Below are positions 48,379 through 57,098 of a stretch of 64,000 nt of DNA, piece by piece (the stretch's first letter is position 1; every line of letters begins with the position of its first letter). The stretch covers positions 1-64,000 of the forward strand of contig JAJDXS010000010.1 of the NCBI GenBank assembly GCA_022823145.1, written 5' to 3'. Under the pieces are notes generated by a model that saw nothing but the letters and a program-made list of their open reading frames with translations, was not told the origin of the DNA and searched no databases. The position numbers and the translations under genes were made by a program. The DNA comes from Gemmatimonadota bacterium (lineage in GTDB: Bacteria > Gemmatimonadota > Gemmatimonadetes > Longimicrobiales > Gaopeijiaceae).

Positions 48379-49305
48379 TCAGCCCATGAACAGCGCCGTG
48401 AACGCGTCCGTCAGCGCGGGGGGGACTGTCGTGACGTGCGTGGCGTCGGGGTACACCTTCGACGTCACGGTCAGGTTTTCCGCCGGGTTTGCCTCGAAGA
48501 TGTCGAGAAGCCGCCGCGTCCCTACCGCGAGATCGTTGTAGATGCCGACGGCCCCGGTCTCCTCCAGTTCGCCCATGGTGATGAAAACCCGGGTGTCACG
48601 CTCGAACCCCTGCGCGATCGCGGCGGGGAGCCCGTCCAGAAGCTCGTCGGCCGGCAGCAGCCCCGGACTGCCCATCCAGTAGCGGTCGAAGACGGGAGAT
48701 CTCTGCTGGAAGGCGAAGGCGGTAAACAGCCCGCCGAAGGAGTCCCCCAGGAAGCCCGTGCCCTCGGTCTCGACGCGGTAGTCCGCCACGATGCGAGGGT
48801 GCAGTTCGTCTTCGATGAAACTGAGGAACTCGGCCGCCCCGCCGTGCCCCTCGTACACCTCTGCCGACTGCAGGGCCTCCACGATGTCGTCGGACAGCGA
48901 GCCGGCCGGGGTGAGGTCGCGCGCCCGCAGGATTCCGGCCATCGGGGGCTCGGGGTAGCCGATGCCGACGAGAACCATCTCGGGCATCCCTGGACGAATG
49001 AGGTCCACCTGGAAGAGGCGGGCGATCTCGACCGTCATGCCGAACGAGATGTTGGCGTCCAGGACATACACCAGCCTGTACAACTGCTCGCCTGTTCCGT
49101 AGCTCGCCGGCAGACCGACCGCGACGAGGAAATCGTCGCCGACGCTGGCCGAGTTCATGACGAAGGTCTCGGTCTCGTAGATCTCGAAGGGACGCCTTTC
49201 CGGGACAGGTGCCTGTGCCTCGCCCCCGTCCCCCGCGCCGCGGCAGGCCAGCAGGGGCGCCGTGGCGGTGGCCGTCGCCGTTCCTACGAAGCGTCGCCTG
49301 TTCAT
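48379..49305 (-). CDS. Secreted alpha/beta-hydrolase esterase (IroE-like)
   Basis: The 308-residue protein starts at ATG 49305 with AAGGAG upstream. The signal is a twin-arginine-like lipoprotein leader (MNRRRFVGTATATATAPLLAC). The hydrolase fold has the nucleophile in GDSFGG (FLGDSFGGLFTAFAFQQ) and a late His in DATHVTTVPPAL. It resembles putative esterases of the IroE/YbbA type that cut enterobactin-like siderophore or other esters. It is the last gene of the SusCD operon (37-base gap after GGT). Track start 49374 adds 23 residues. Confidence 0.8.
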   Translation of the reverse strand: MNRRRFVGTATATATAPLLACRGAGDGGEAQAPVPERRPFEIYETETFVMNSASVGDDFLVAVGLPASYGTGEQLYRLVYVLDANISFGMTVEIARLFQVDLIRPGMPEMVLVGIGYPEPPMAGILRARDLTPAGSLSDDIVEALQSAEVYEGHGGAAEFLSFIEDELHPRIVADYRVETEGTGFLGDSFGGLFTAFAFQQRSPVFDRYWMGSPGLLPADELLDGLPAAIAQGFERDTRVFITMGELEETGAVGIYNDLAVGTRRLLDIFEANPAENLTVTSKVYPDATHVTTVPPALTDAFTALFMG

Positions 49306-49342
49306 GTCGACTCCTTGTCTCCGGTGACTGGTCAAGTGCTCC

Positions 49343-51067
49343 TCAATACCCGACGGCCCGGCCTCCCAGCGCAAGCCCGCGGATCGACGCGCCGTGCAGT
49401 TCCCCTGACTCCGGGTCGATCATGATCGCGATCCAGTAGCCGCGTGTGGCGTCGTCTTCGTCGATCGGCTGACCCATCGCCTCGACCTCGGCGATAAACT
49501 CGGCCGGGTAGTCGCCGACACCCACCCCCTGCGCGGCAGGCCCCGATCCGTCCTCGGCCAGCGCACTGAACGAGAACGAGCCCAGCGCGGGCTTGTCCAC
49601 CGCCTCGCTCGGGGTGAGCCCGAAGTCGAGTACGCTGATCAGCCCGCCAATGGTGCGCTGGTGCAGCCCCGAGCCGATCGAGCTGAATCCCATGAACGGC
49701 TTGCCATCCCTGAGGACCAGGCCCGGGTTGGTGGGGTCGGGCAGGCGCGTGCCGGGCTCGATCTGCGCCATCATGCCCTGCTGGAAGATCCCGGAGTCGG
49801 GGATCGAGATACCGTCGACGAAGATGCCGGTGGTGCCCCAGGACACCGTGTTGATGGAGTGCACGACCGCGGCGATGTTGCCCCACTGGTCGATGGCGAC
49901 GACCGCGTCCGAGTGCGGGGCGGCGCCGTCCTCCGGGACGACCACGCCCGGGAAGGACCCGTCTTGGATCGCGCCCCAGAGCTTCGCCGAAGTCTCCTTC
50001 TCGACGCGCGTCTCGTGGGTGAGGTCGGCGCCGATCATCGCCGCGATTCCGTCCGCGGCCTCCTTGCCGCCGATCGCGAAGGTGAGGCCCGGCCGCGAGA
50101 TCTGGGTCAGCCAGAAGAGTGCCTCCGGCGAGTCGCCATAGTGGCCGTATTCGGACACGCCGGCCAGCTCGGCCAGGTTCATCGCCTCGATCAGGCCGAT
50201 GCCGCCCTCCGCCGGGCTGCCGTGCGCGTACAGGTCGAAGCCGTGGTAGCTGCCGCGGGCGGGCTCGCTCCAGATGACTTCGTAGCTGGCGAGGTCCTCG
50301 ACGGTCATCCGGCCGCCGATGTCGCCGACCAGCTCGACGAGTTTCTCGGCCCAGGGACCCCGGTACATGTAGTCCGTGCCCTGTTCGGCCACCATGCGCA
50401 GCGTGCGGGCCAGCGCGGGCTGGGTGAACATGTCGCCCGCCTGATAGGGCGATCCGTCCGCCTTCGTAAAGACCGCCTTCGTCTCGGGCAGACGGCTCAA
50501 CACTTGTTCCCTGTAGGCGTACTGCGCCGCGTTGCCCTCCTGATACTCGAATCCGTCCTCGGCGCAGGCGATGGCGGGCGCGAACAGGTCCCGGAAAGGG
50601 AGCTTGCCGAAGCGTTCGTTGGCGGCCTCCACGCCCTTCATGAACCCGGGAACGAGGACCGTGCGGCCGTTTGGCTCGGCCTCGAAGCCTCCGAATCCGG
50701 CGCTGAGGTCGATTCCGGGGATGGTCAGGGGGTCGGTCTCGGCGGCCACGGTGTTGTAGGCCGCGTTCATGTTGTGGACCTCGCCGCTCTCGGCGTCGTA
50801 GTAGACCATCGTCATGAGGCCGGCGTAGCTGACCCACGAGCCGGCGGCCATGCAGATCTGGGTGAGGGCGGTGGACATGGCGGCGTCGGCGGCGCTGCCT
50901 CCGGCCTTGAGGACCTCGACGCCGCCTTCGATGGCCTGGGCTCCGGTGGTGCCGGTTACCATGCCGCGGGGCGTGGGGGTCTCGGGCGCCGGGCCGCAGG
51001 CCGCAAGGGCGAGCGTCGCGAGCGCCGCGAACGGGGTGAGCGGGGTGATTCGGCCTGGATGGTTCAT
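49343..51067 (-). CDS. Gamma-glutamyltransferase-like lipoprotein, atypical nucleophile
   Basis: The 574-residue protein begins with a lipoprotein signal (PLTPFAALATLALAAC) and has the GGT fold: GAQAIEGGVEVLKAGGSAADA, SYAGLMTMVYYDAESGEVHN, PGFMKGVEAANERFGKLPF. The autoprocessing nucleophile is a Thr at the start of the TTHxSVVD motif in canonical enzymes. Here the aligned segment is SDAVVAIDQWGN, so the position is Ser386. GGT-type folding plus PGTRLPDPTNPGLVL and SSIGSGLHQRTIGG are otherwise preserved. It overlaps the SusD gene by 4 bases (ATGA). Activity against gamma-glutamyl peptides needs proof. Confidence 0.75.
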   Translation of the reverse strand: MNHPGRITPLTPFAALATLALAACGPAPETPTPRGMVTGTTGAQAIEGGVEVLKAGGSAADAAMSTALTQICMAAGSWVSYAGLMTMVYYDAESGEVHNMNAAYNTVAAETDPLTIPGIDLSAGFGGFEAEPNGRTVLVPGFMKGVEAANERFGKLPFRDLFAPAIACAEDGFEYQEGNAAQYAYREQVLSRLPETKAVFTKADGSPYQAGDMFTQPALARTLRMVAEQGTDYMYRGPWAEKLVELVGDIGGRMTVEDLASYEVIWSEPARGSYHGFDLYAHGSPAEGGIGLIEAMNLAELAGVSEYGHYGDSPEALFWLTQISRPGLTFAIGGKEAADGIAAMIGADLTHETRVEKETSAKLWGAIQDGSFPGVVVPEDGAAPHSDAVVAIDQWGNIAAVVHSINTVSWGTTGIFVDGISIPDSGIFQQGMMAQIEPGTRLPDPTNPGLVLRDGKPFMGFSSIGSGLHQRTIGGLISVLDFGLTPSEAVDKPALGSFSFSALAEDGSGPAAQGVGVGDYPAEFIAEVEAMGQPIDEDDATRGYWIAIMIDPESGELHGASIRGLALGGRAVGY

Positions 51068-52308
51068 GGGATGTTCGGGTTGTTGTCGCGCTCGACGTTG
51101 GGCAGCGGGAAGCAGGTGGCCGGTCCGTGGACGCCGCCCCAGCGGTAGGGTGATCCAGCCGCGGGGTAGAGCGGCAGCCCGTAGCGGGCACGATCATAGG
51201 CGCGATGACCTTCCAGGAACAACTCCCGGCGCCGTTCCTCGATCACCTGCTCCATGATCTGTGCATCGCTGAGCCCGGTGGCGTCGAAGGGCGGGATCCC
51301 GGCGCGCTCGTGCAACGCGTTGATGATGTCGACGGCGGTCTGGCCCCCGGCGACCTCGGCCAGGATCAGCTGTGCCTCGGCCCAGCGGGCGATCGGTATC
51401 GGGGAGGTGACGGCGGGGTACTTCAGCTGTAGCACGTGCTCGACGCCAAGGGTGGTAAGCCCGCGGCTTTCGGACGCGACGCGCGGGTCCGGGACGCCCT
51501 GCCATTCGACGTTCCAGAAGGCGGGGTCGAGGCCGGTCCCGGCGACCAGATGCATATTGTAAGCCAGTTCGTTGCGGCGTTGCGCATTGGTGGGCGTGGC
51601 GCCGTCGTAGGTGGCCATGTAGGCGAAGCCGGCCGGTACCTGGGCGGCGTCGGAGGCGGCTCCCGAGGTGTTGCCCATGTTGATGCGCGCGCGTGCCCGG
51701 CCCAGCGTTGCCAGGTTCTGGATGTCGCCTCGTCCCGAAGATGTCGCTGCCGTGACGGCCTCGTTGAAGCGCTCCTCGGCGAGCGTGAAGAGGTCGTTCT
51801 GGCTCAGTTCGGGTCCTTCGTCGATCGCGGCGGAACACATGCTCTCGCCCAGCAGCACCAGGCTGTAGCCGGAGTAGGCCGCGGTGGACGCCAGCAGTCC
51901 CATACGTCCCGGGACGTCGCCGTCGGACCAGCTGCGCAGCTTTTCGGAGACGTTGTCGGCGAACCAGCGCGCCGACGACAGGGGCTTGTAGAGCCCGGGC
52001 GACGCACAGTCTCCGTCGGCGTAGACCCCCACGAACCCGCCCGCGGGAGACGGGTCGCGGCGGTCGTAGGAGTAGATGACCGTGTTCCCCATGCTGTTGA
52101 GCTCGTCGCCAAAGAGCCCCATGGCGTGATTGTATCCCGAGTAGGCGCACTCGAAGGTGGCCTGGACGCTGGCAGCCAGCAGGGCGGCGGCGTCGGGACC
52201 CTCGAGAGTGCTCTCCTCGACCCGGTCGCCGAGCCTCACTTCTATGATCGAGTCGCAGGCGGCGGTTGCGAGCGCGAGGAGGAGGGCGGTTGCGATCCTC
52301 TTGTTCAT
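51064..52308 (-). CDS. SusD/RagB-type outer-membrane nutrient-binding lipoprotein
   Basis: The 414-residue protein starts at ATG 52308 (GGAGAATACG upstream) with a lipobox (IATALLLALATAAC). TPR-like helical sequences (LFTLAEERFNEAVTAATSS, RARARINMGNTSGAASDA) and the C-terminal EERRRELFLEGHRAYDRARYG, a conserved SusD signature, place it in the SusD/RagB family that captures ligands at the outer membrane and passes them to a SusC channel. It follows the SusC gene with 60 bases between and overlaps the GGT gene by ATGA. Confidence 0.9.
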   Translation of the reverse strand: MNKRIATALLLALATAACDSIIEVRLGDRVEESTLEGPDAAALLAASVQATFECAYSGYNHAMGLFGDELNSMGNTVIYSYDRRDPSPAGGFVGVYADGDCASPGLYKPLSSARWFADNVSEKLRSWSDGDVPGRMGLLASTAAYSGYSLVLLGESMCSAAIDEGPELSQNDLFTLAEERFNEAVTAATSSGRGDIQNLATLGRARARINMGNTSGAASDAAQVPAGFAYMATYDGATPTNAQRRNELAYNMHLVAGTGLDPAFWNVEWQGVPDPRVASESRGLTTLGVEHVLQLKYPAVTSPIPIARWAEAQLILAEVAGGQTAVDIINALHERAGIPPFDATGLSDAQIMEQVIEERRRELFLEGHRAYDRARYGLPLYPAAGSPYRWGGVHGPATCFPLPNVERDNNPNIP

Positions 52309-52368
52309 CGTATTCTCCGTCATTTCGTCGTTCTCCATTCGTTCGGTGTGATCGGGCGGTGCGCCGGG

Positions 52369-55296
52369 CTAGAAGCTGAGGCGGACGGTGGTGAGGAATT
52401 CGAACGGATGGGGTACGGAATTGAAGGCGGGCTGGTACACGCTGTTTCCACCGAAGACCACGGCGAGTTCAGGCTCGGGACTGCGGTCGTAGTCGGTGAA
52501 GGTGTAGAGGTTCCGCGCGGACACGGTGACGGTGGCACCGGAGCCCCCGATGTTGCGTGCCCAGGATTCGGGCACGTGGTAGGTCGCCGCCACCTGCCGG
52601 AACTTGGCAAAGCTGGTTTCGGGCGTGACGTAGGGGCCGAAGACGAACTGGGCCATCTCGCCGGCTGCGGCCGGGTTGGAAGCGGGATCGATATTGGGCT
52701 CGCACAACCTGAGGATCGTGCACTGGATGGCGAGGTCGGCGCTGAAGATGCTCTGGCCGATCTTGAAGTCGAGGAGCCCGCTGATCGTCAGCCGGTTCCA
52801 GAGGGTGATGTCGGAGGTGATCGCTCCCTCGTACTCGGGCAGGACCTGTCCGATGTACAGCCGGTCGGCTTCGGCGCAGGGCACGGTGGGGCCGCCCTGC
52901 CGGCCGTCGATGCCGGCGTCGCACATGAGGTCGATCACCGCCCCGGTGGTGGGATCGACCGAGGAGCTCACGGTGACCTTCTCGAAGTATGCGCTCACGG
53001 GGAAGCCGACGCGGTGGTACTGGTTGACCGGGCCGGCGATCTCGTCGCCGATTCCGAGGTGGAGGATCTCGTTGGTGTTCCGGGCGAACGAAACGCCGAC
53101 GTTCCAGCGCAGGAAGTCGGTTTCCACGGGCAACCCGCTGAGGAAGACCTCGTAACCGGTGTTCTGGATCTCGCCGAGATTGACGAACTGGTTCGCGATG
53201 AAGCCGCTCGAGGGTGCCACGGGCTTGGCCACGATCGCGTCCCTGGCGCGCTTGTCGTACCAGGTGAACTCAAGGTTCAGGCGGTCGTCGAGGGCGCTTG
53301 CGTCGAAGCCCAGTTCGACCTCGGTGCCGCGTTCCGGTCCCAGGTCCGGGTTGCCCACGAACTGCGGCCGTACTGCGGCGCCGCCGCCGGGACCGGTGAT
53401 GGGCTGATAGGACCGAAGGGCTGCGAAGGCGTCGGGCTGCTGGCCGGATTGGCCGAAGGCGCCACGGACCCGGAACGTCCCGATCGTGCTGGCGGGCCAG
53501 AACGACTCCTCGCTGAGGACCCAGGTGCCGCTCACCTTCGGGTAGACCACGGCTTCGAAGTCGCGTCCGAAGGCCGAGTTGTCGTCGATGCGGAACGCCA
53601 CGGTCAGGTAGGCCCGGTCGTTGAACCCGACCTGCTGTTGCAGGAAACCGCCGAAGGTGATGTTCTCGACGAAGTTCTCCGTGCCGCTCTGAACCGCCGC
53701 GCTGGAGATTGTGGTGATACCGGGAGCGGGGAACTGCTGTCCCGAGATCGTCGCAACCTTCTCGTACTTCCGGAAATACTGGACCCCGAACGAAGTCGTG
53801 GAGCTGAGGGACTCGGTGATGTCGGTCGTCGCAGTCGACGCGTAGTCCACCGTCGTCGTGGTCCGGTCGCGAGTGTTGACGGTCTTCGACCCGAGGATGG
53901 CGTTGGGGCCGAAGAACACGGCCAGGGAGTCGGGCAGCCGCGGCACCAGGGTGTTGGCCTCCTCGTTGACCTCGTCGATGCCGACGCTGAACCGCTGGGT
54001 CAGCCAGGAAGTCGGCCGGTGCTCCAGCCGGATCCCCGAGGTGAAGCGCGAGACGTCCTCGGTCTGGTGGTAGGCGGCCCGCAGTGCCTCGGGCGGGGCC
54101 ACGAGAAAGCCACGGTTGGGGGTGTCCAGCTGGTAGGGCGAGGGATTGAAGGGTCCTCGCAGCAGTTCGTGGTAGGGGACTTCGATGCTGGACGAGACGT
54201 ACGCGGCGTTGGCGGCGATGGTCAGATTCTCGCTGGCGGTGGCCTCGAAGTTGGCGCGACCGTTCCACCGGTCCGCCACGTTGGGCTCCATGATCCCTTC
54301 CTGGGAGTCGAAGGACCCCGTGACGAAGTAGCGAAAGACGTCCGTGCCTCCCGCCACCTCCATCCCGTAGCGCTGCGTCTGTCCGGTGCGGAAGAGCGGG
54401 CGTCCCTCCTCCTCCTCCTTTTGCACGAGATTGAGCGTCGAGACCTCGCCCGACGGCAGGTAGTAGTAGCTCTTCGTGCTCTCGAACTTCTCGGCGACGT
54501 TGAGGATCTTCGACATTCCCCGGCTGGCGAACGCCGTAAAGCGCGCGGCCCCGGGCGTCCCCTTCTTGGTGAAGATCTGGATGACGCCGTTCGAGGCCTC
54601 GGTGCCGTACAGGGTGGCGGCCGCCGGTCCCTTGATGACCTCGATCGACTCGATGCTGTTGGGATCGATGTCGTTGAGCCGCGATGTGGGGCCCCAGCTG
54701 AATCCCCGGCCCGTCTCGTTGTCCACGCGGACCCCGTCCACGTAGATCAGCGGTTCGTTGTTCAGCGAGATGCTGTTCGTCCCTCGGATGCGAATGCGGC
54801 CGCCGCCTCCCGCGACCCCCTGGCTCGCCTGGAACACGACGCCGGGGGCGCGCGCGTTGAGCATGGTGCTGAGGTCCAGCGACGGCGTGAGCAGCTGCTG
54901 GTCGGCCGCGTTGATGGTGGCGACGGCGTTGCCGATCGAACGGCGCTCGGTCGCGATCGACTGACCGGTGACCACGATTTCGTCCAGCGCGATGGCCGAT
55001 TCGCCCATGACCACTCTGAGCCCGACCGTCCCGACCTGTGTGGTGACGGACTGCGTGCGGTATCCGATGAGATCGAACTGCAACGTCACTTCCGTGCCGG
55101 AGAGTCCTGCCAGTTCGAAACGCCCGTCCGCGTTGGTCACGGTCGACAATCCCTCGCCGGCGGTGACAAAGACATCGGCCAGCCCGGCCAGCGAGCGCCC
55201 GGACACGACCGTTCCGGTGACGGTGCCTGTCTGGGCGTGCCCTGCGACCGGAATGGTCAACACGAGGAGCAGCCCCGCGAGTGCGAGTCTGGCCAT
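52369..55296 (-). CDS. SusC/RagA-type TonB-linked outer-membrane transporter
   Basis: The 975-residue protein starts at ATG 55296 with GGAGGATCC upstream and a signal (RLALAGLLLVLTIPVAGHAQ). Domain order: CarboxypepD-like N-terminal (GTVTGTVVSGRSLAGLADV, NADGRFELAGLSG), plug (DEIVVTGQSIATERRSIGNA, GGRIRIRGTNSISLNNEPLIYVDG) and a beta-barrel to the C-terminus (FEFLTTVRLSF, Phe-ended). It moves ligands from SusD across the outer membrane, driven by TonB. First gene of the SusC-SusD-GGT-esterase unit. Confidence 0.95.
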   Translation of the reverse strand: MARLALAGLLLVLTIPVAGHAQTGTVTGTVVSGRSLAGLADVFVTAGEGLSTVTNADGRFELAGLSGTEVTLQFDLIGYRTQSVTTQVGTVGLRVVMGESAIALDEIVVTGQSIATERRSIGNAVATINAADQQLLTPSLDLSTMLNARAPGVVFQASQGVAGGGGRIRIRGTNSISLNNEPLIYVDGVRVDNETGRGFSWGPTSRLNDIDPNSIESIEVIKGPAAATLYGTEASNGVIQIFTKKGTPGAARFTAFASRGMSKILNVAEKFESTKSYYYLPSGEVSTLNLVQKEEEEGRPLFRTGQTQRYGMEVAGGTDVFRYFVTGSFDSQEGIMEPNVADRWNGRANFEATASENLTIAANAAYVSSSIEVPYHELLRGPFNPSPYQLDTPNRGFLVAPPEALRAAYHQTEDVSRFTSGIRLEHRPTSWLTQRFSVGIDEVNEEANTLVPRLPDSLAVFFGPNAILGSKTVNTRDRTTTTVDYASTATTDITESLSSTTSFGVQYFRKYEKVATISGQQFPAPGITTISSAAVQSGTENFVENITFGGFLQQQVGFNDRAYLTVAFRIDDNSAFGRDFEAVVYPKVSGTWVLSEESFWPASTIGTFRVRGAFGQSGQQPDAFAALRSYQPITGPGGGAAVRPQFVGNPDLGPERGTEVELGFDASALDDRLNLEFTWYDKRARDAIVAKPVAPSSGFIANQFVNLGEIQNTGYEVFLSGLPVETDFLRWNVGVSFARNTNEILHLGIGDEIAGPVNQYHRVGFPVSAYFEKVTVSSSVDPTTGAVIDLMCDAGIDGRQGGPTVPCAEADRLYIGQVLPEYEGAITSDITLWNRLTISGLLDFKIGQSIFSADLAIQCTILRLCEPNIDPASNPAAAGEMAQFVFGPYVTPETSFAKFRQVAATYHVPESWARNIGGSGATVTVSARNLYTFTDYDRSPEPELAVVFGGNSVYQPAFNSVPHPFEFLTTVRLSF

Positions 55297-55327
55297 GGGA
55301 TCCTCCTTCCAGATGTGAATCAGCTAC

Positions 55328-55341
55328 GATCGTTTTCGATC
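55328..55341. promoter_or_regulatory. Short palindrome upstream of susC
   Basis: GATCG-TTTT-CGATC lies about 32 bases upstream of the SusC start and beside the minus-strand hexamer TACAAT (55342-55347), which resembles a -10. No convincing -35. Possible operator. Confidence 0.25.
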
Positions 55342-55457
55342 ATTGTACACATATGTGGACGCGACACCGGAGGCAAATCGGGTCCGGCAATCGCGGTCAC
55401 GGATGCGGCCGATCCTCACTCTCGCCCGGCTCCGGGCGATCCGGTAACTTCCGCACC

Positions 55458-57032
55458 ATGAGCCAACACACCCACCCCACCCGGCGCCCCACCGTCCCCG
55501 CCGCCGAAGAGATCCTGGGCGGCTACTTCCCCGTGCTCGACCACGGCTTCGTCGCGCTGGTCGACTACATGGGGACCGACGATTCGGTGGAGCGGGCGGC
55601 CCGCGTCAGCTATGGGTACGGCACGCGGAAGGTCTCGGCGACGCGCGGGCTGATCCGGTACCTGCGCCGGCACCTGCATACGACCCCGTCCGAGATGGTC
55701 GAGTTCAAGTTCCACTGCGCGATGCCGATGTTCGTGGCGCGCCAGTGGATACGGCATCGGACGGCCTGTCTGGCCGAAGGCACCGAAGTCTACTTCGACT
55801 TGCCGGGTGCCGAGGCGAGGGGGCGTCGCAAGCTGTACAAGCTGCCCATCGGGGAGATCTGGCGACGCTTCCAGCCGACTCGCAACAAGCGTTCGGACAA
55901 GCAGCGCAATCCACTCTTTCGCCGCGACCGCGTCAAGCGAATGAGGCTGAGACAAGTCGACGAAAACACGCTCGCTTTACAGCACACGCGCGTCGTGGAT
56001 GTCTACCGAAATGGTGTGAAGCCGGTCTTCCGGATGGTGCTCGAAGACGGCAAGTCGATCGAGGCGACGGCGGATCACCGGTTTCTGTTTGCCGGGGGCT
56101 GGGACACGCTACGGGGGGCCACCGAGGTGCGGGAGACACGCGGACGCGCGGTTTGGCGGCATGCTGACTACTTCGTGCACGTGAATGGGGCCGCGGAGAA
56201 GCTGCATCGGGACCAGTTGCGCTACAGCACCAAACTCGTCCGCGTCGCCCGCTTCGAGTACGTGGGCAAACGCGAGACCTACGACCTCGAGGTGGAGGGT
56301 CCTCACCACAACTTCGTCGCCAACGGCATCGTGACGCACAACTCCGTGAACGAATACAGCGGCAGGTACAGCCTGATGCCGCTCCTCTTCTACAGCCCCG
56401 AGCAGGACCAGTTCTCGCTGCAGAGTGCGACAAGCAACCAGGGGCGCGCGCCGGGGTCCGTCAGCCCCGAGTTCTACCGCGAAGCGATGCGCCGGTGGGA
56501 GGACGTGCGGTCGCGCGCCGCGGACGACTACGGCTGGCTGGTCGGCGAAAACGTGGCCCGCGAGTTGGCCCGCATCGACCTGCCGCTCTCCACCTACACG
56601 CAGTGGTACTGGAAGATTGACCTGCACAACCTGCTGCACTTCCTCACGCTGCGCGTCGACGACCACGCCCAGTGGGAGATCCAGGAATACGGCCGGGTCA
56701 TGGCGGGGATGGTCAAGCGCGTCGCTCCCCTCAGCTACGAGGCGTGGATCGATTACCAGGTCATGGGCGACAAGCTGTCCGGGGGCGAGATCGCCGCGTT
56801 GTCGCGGCTGGTGTCGGTCGACGCGGATGGGTTGGCCGCGCGCGGCGGTGCCGGGCTGACGAATGCCGAACTCGCCGGGCTGGGCCTGTCGGGCCGCGAG
56901 ATCCGCGAGCTCAAGGAGAAGCTCGTGCTGCGCGAGGTGCCGGACTACGACCTCGACCTGACGCAGATGCGCGATCCGCAGGCCGTGGCGGCCGAAATGG
57001 ACAAGGCCGTGCCGGAGGTCGACAGGGGCTGA
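55458..57032 (+). CDS. thyX: Flavin-dependent thymidylate synthase ThyX precursor with intein
   Basis: The 524-residue precursor starts at ATG 55458. Residues 1-103 and 296-524 are ThyX: the flavin/dUMP motif RHR at residues 99-101 is separated from SVNEYSGRYS by an intein (residues 104-295). Removal of the intein restores RHRTASVNEYSGRY, the family motif RHRxxSxNEYS. ThyX methylates dUMP to dTMP with FADH2 and methylene-THF, replacing ThyA. The C-terminal ~120 residues after the catalytic domain (ARGGAGLTNAELAGLGLSGR...) are longer than in minimal ThyX but typical of some phyla. The track ORF begins 59 residues earlier without homology. Confidence 0.93.
   Translation: MSQHTHPTRRPTVPAAEEILGGYFPVLDHGFVALVDYMGTDDSVERAARVSYGYGTRKVSATRGLIRYLRRHLHTTPSEMVEFKFHCAMPMFVARQWIRHRTACLAEGTEVYFDLPGAEARGRRKLYKLPIGEIWRRFQPTRNKRSDKQRNPLFRRDRVKRMRLRQVDENTLALQHTRVVDVYRNGVKPVFRMVLEDGKSIEATADHRFLFAGGWDTLRGATEVRETRGRAVWRHADYFVHVNGAAEKLHRDQLRYSTKLVRVARFEYVGKRETYDLEVEGPHHNFVANGIVTHNSVNEYSGRYSLMPLLFYSPEQDQFSLQSATSNQGRAPGSVSPEFYREAMRRWEDVRSRAADDYGWLVGENVARELARIDLPLSTYTQWYWKIDLHNLLHFLTLRVDDHAQWEIQEYGRVMAGMVKRVAPLSYEAWIDYQVMGDKLSGGEIAALSRLVSVDADGLAARGGAGLTNAELAGLGLSGREIRELKEKLVLREVPDYDLDLTQMRDPQAVAAEMDKAVPEVDRG
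55767..56342 (+). other. Mini-intein inside thyX (192 residues)
   Basis: The intein begins with Cys (block A: CLAEGTEVYFD), has block B GKSIEATADHRFLF (T-x-x-H), and ends with block F/G RVARFEYVGKRETYDLEVEG and VANGIVTHN followed by Ser of the C-extein. The His-Asn end and Cys/Ser nucleophiles are those of class 1 splicing. There is no LAGLIDADG or HNH endonuclease block, and at 192 residues it is a mini-intein. The central basic region (RNKRSDKQRNPLFRRDRVKRMRLR) may be a remnant linker. Confidence 0.93.
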
Positions 57033-57067
57033 AACACCGGTACTGCCAGCTGGATGTAAACAACAGC

Positions 57068-57080
57068 TTACAAATTGTAA
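57068..57080. promoter_or_regulatory. Palindrome upstream of the aminoacylase gene
   Basis: TTACAA-A-TTGTAA is a perfect palindrome in an AT-rich pocket between the thyX stop and the next start, and may be a repressor site. Confidence 0.3.
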
Positions 57081-57098
57081 TGTAGAGACGACATTGTG

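Noticed and set aside
49332-51197. Minus ORF of 621 residues overlapping GGT
   Set aside because: Out-of-frame shadow of the GGT gene with His/Arg/Gly-rich composition.
51436-55461. Plus-strand ORF of 1341 residues opposite SusC and SusD
   Set aside because: Its sequence is low-complexity, Arg/Gly/Val/Asp-rich and mirrors the codon pattern of two well-supported genes on the other strand. It has no signal, domain or Shine-Dalgarno.
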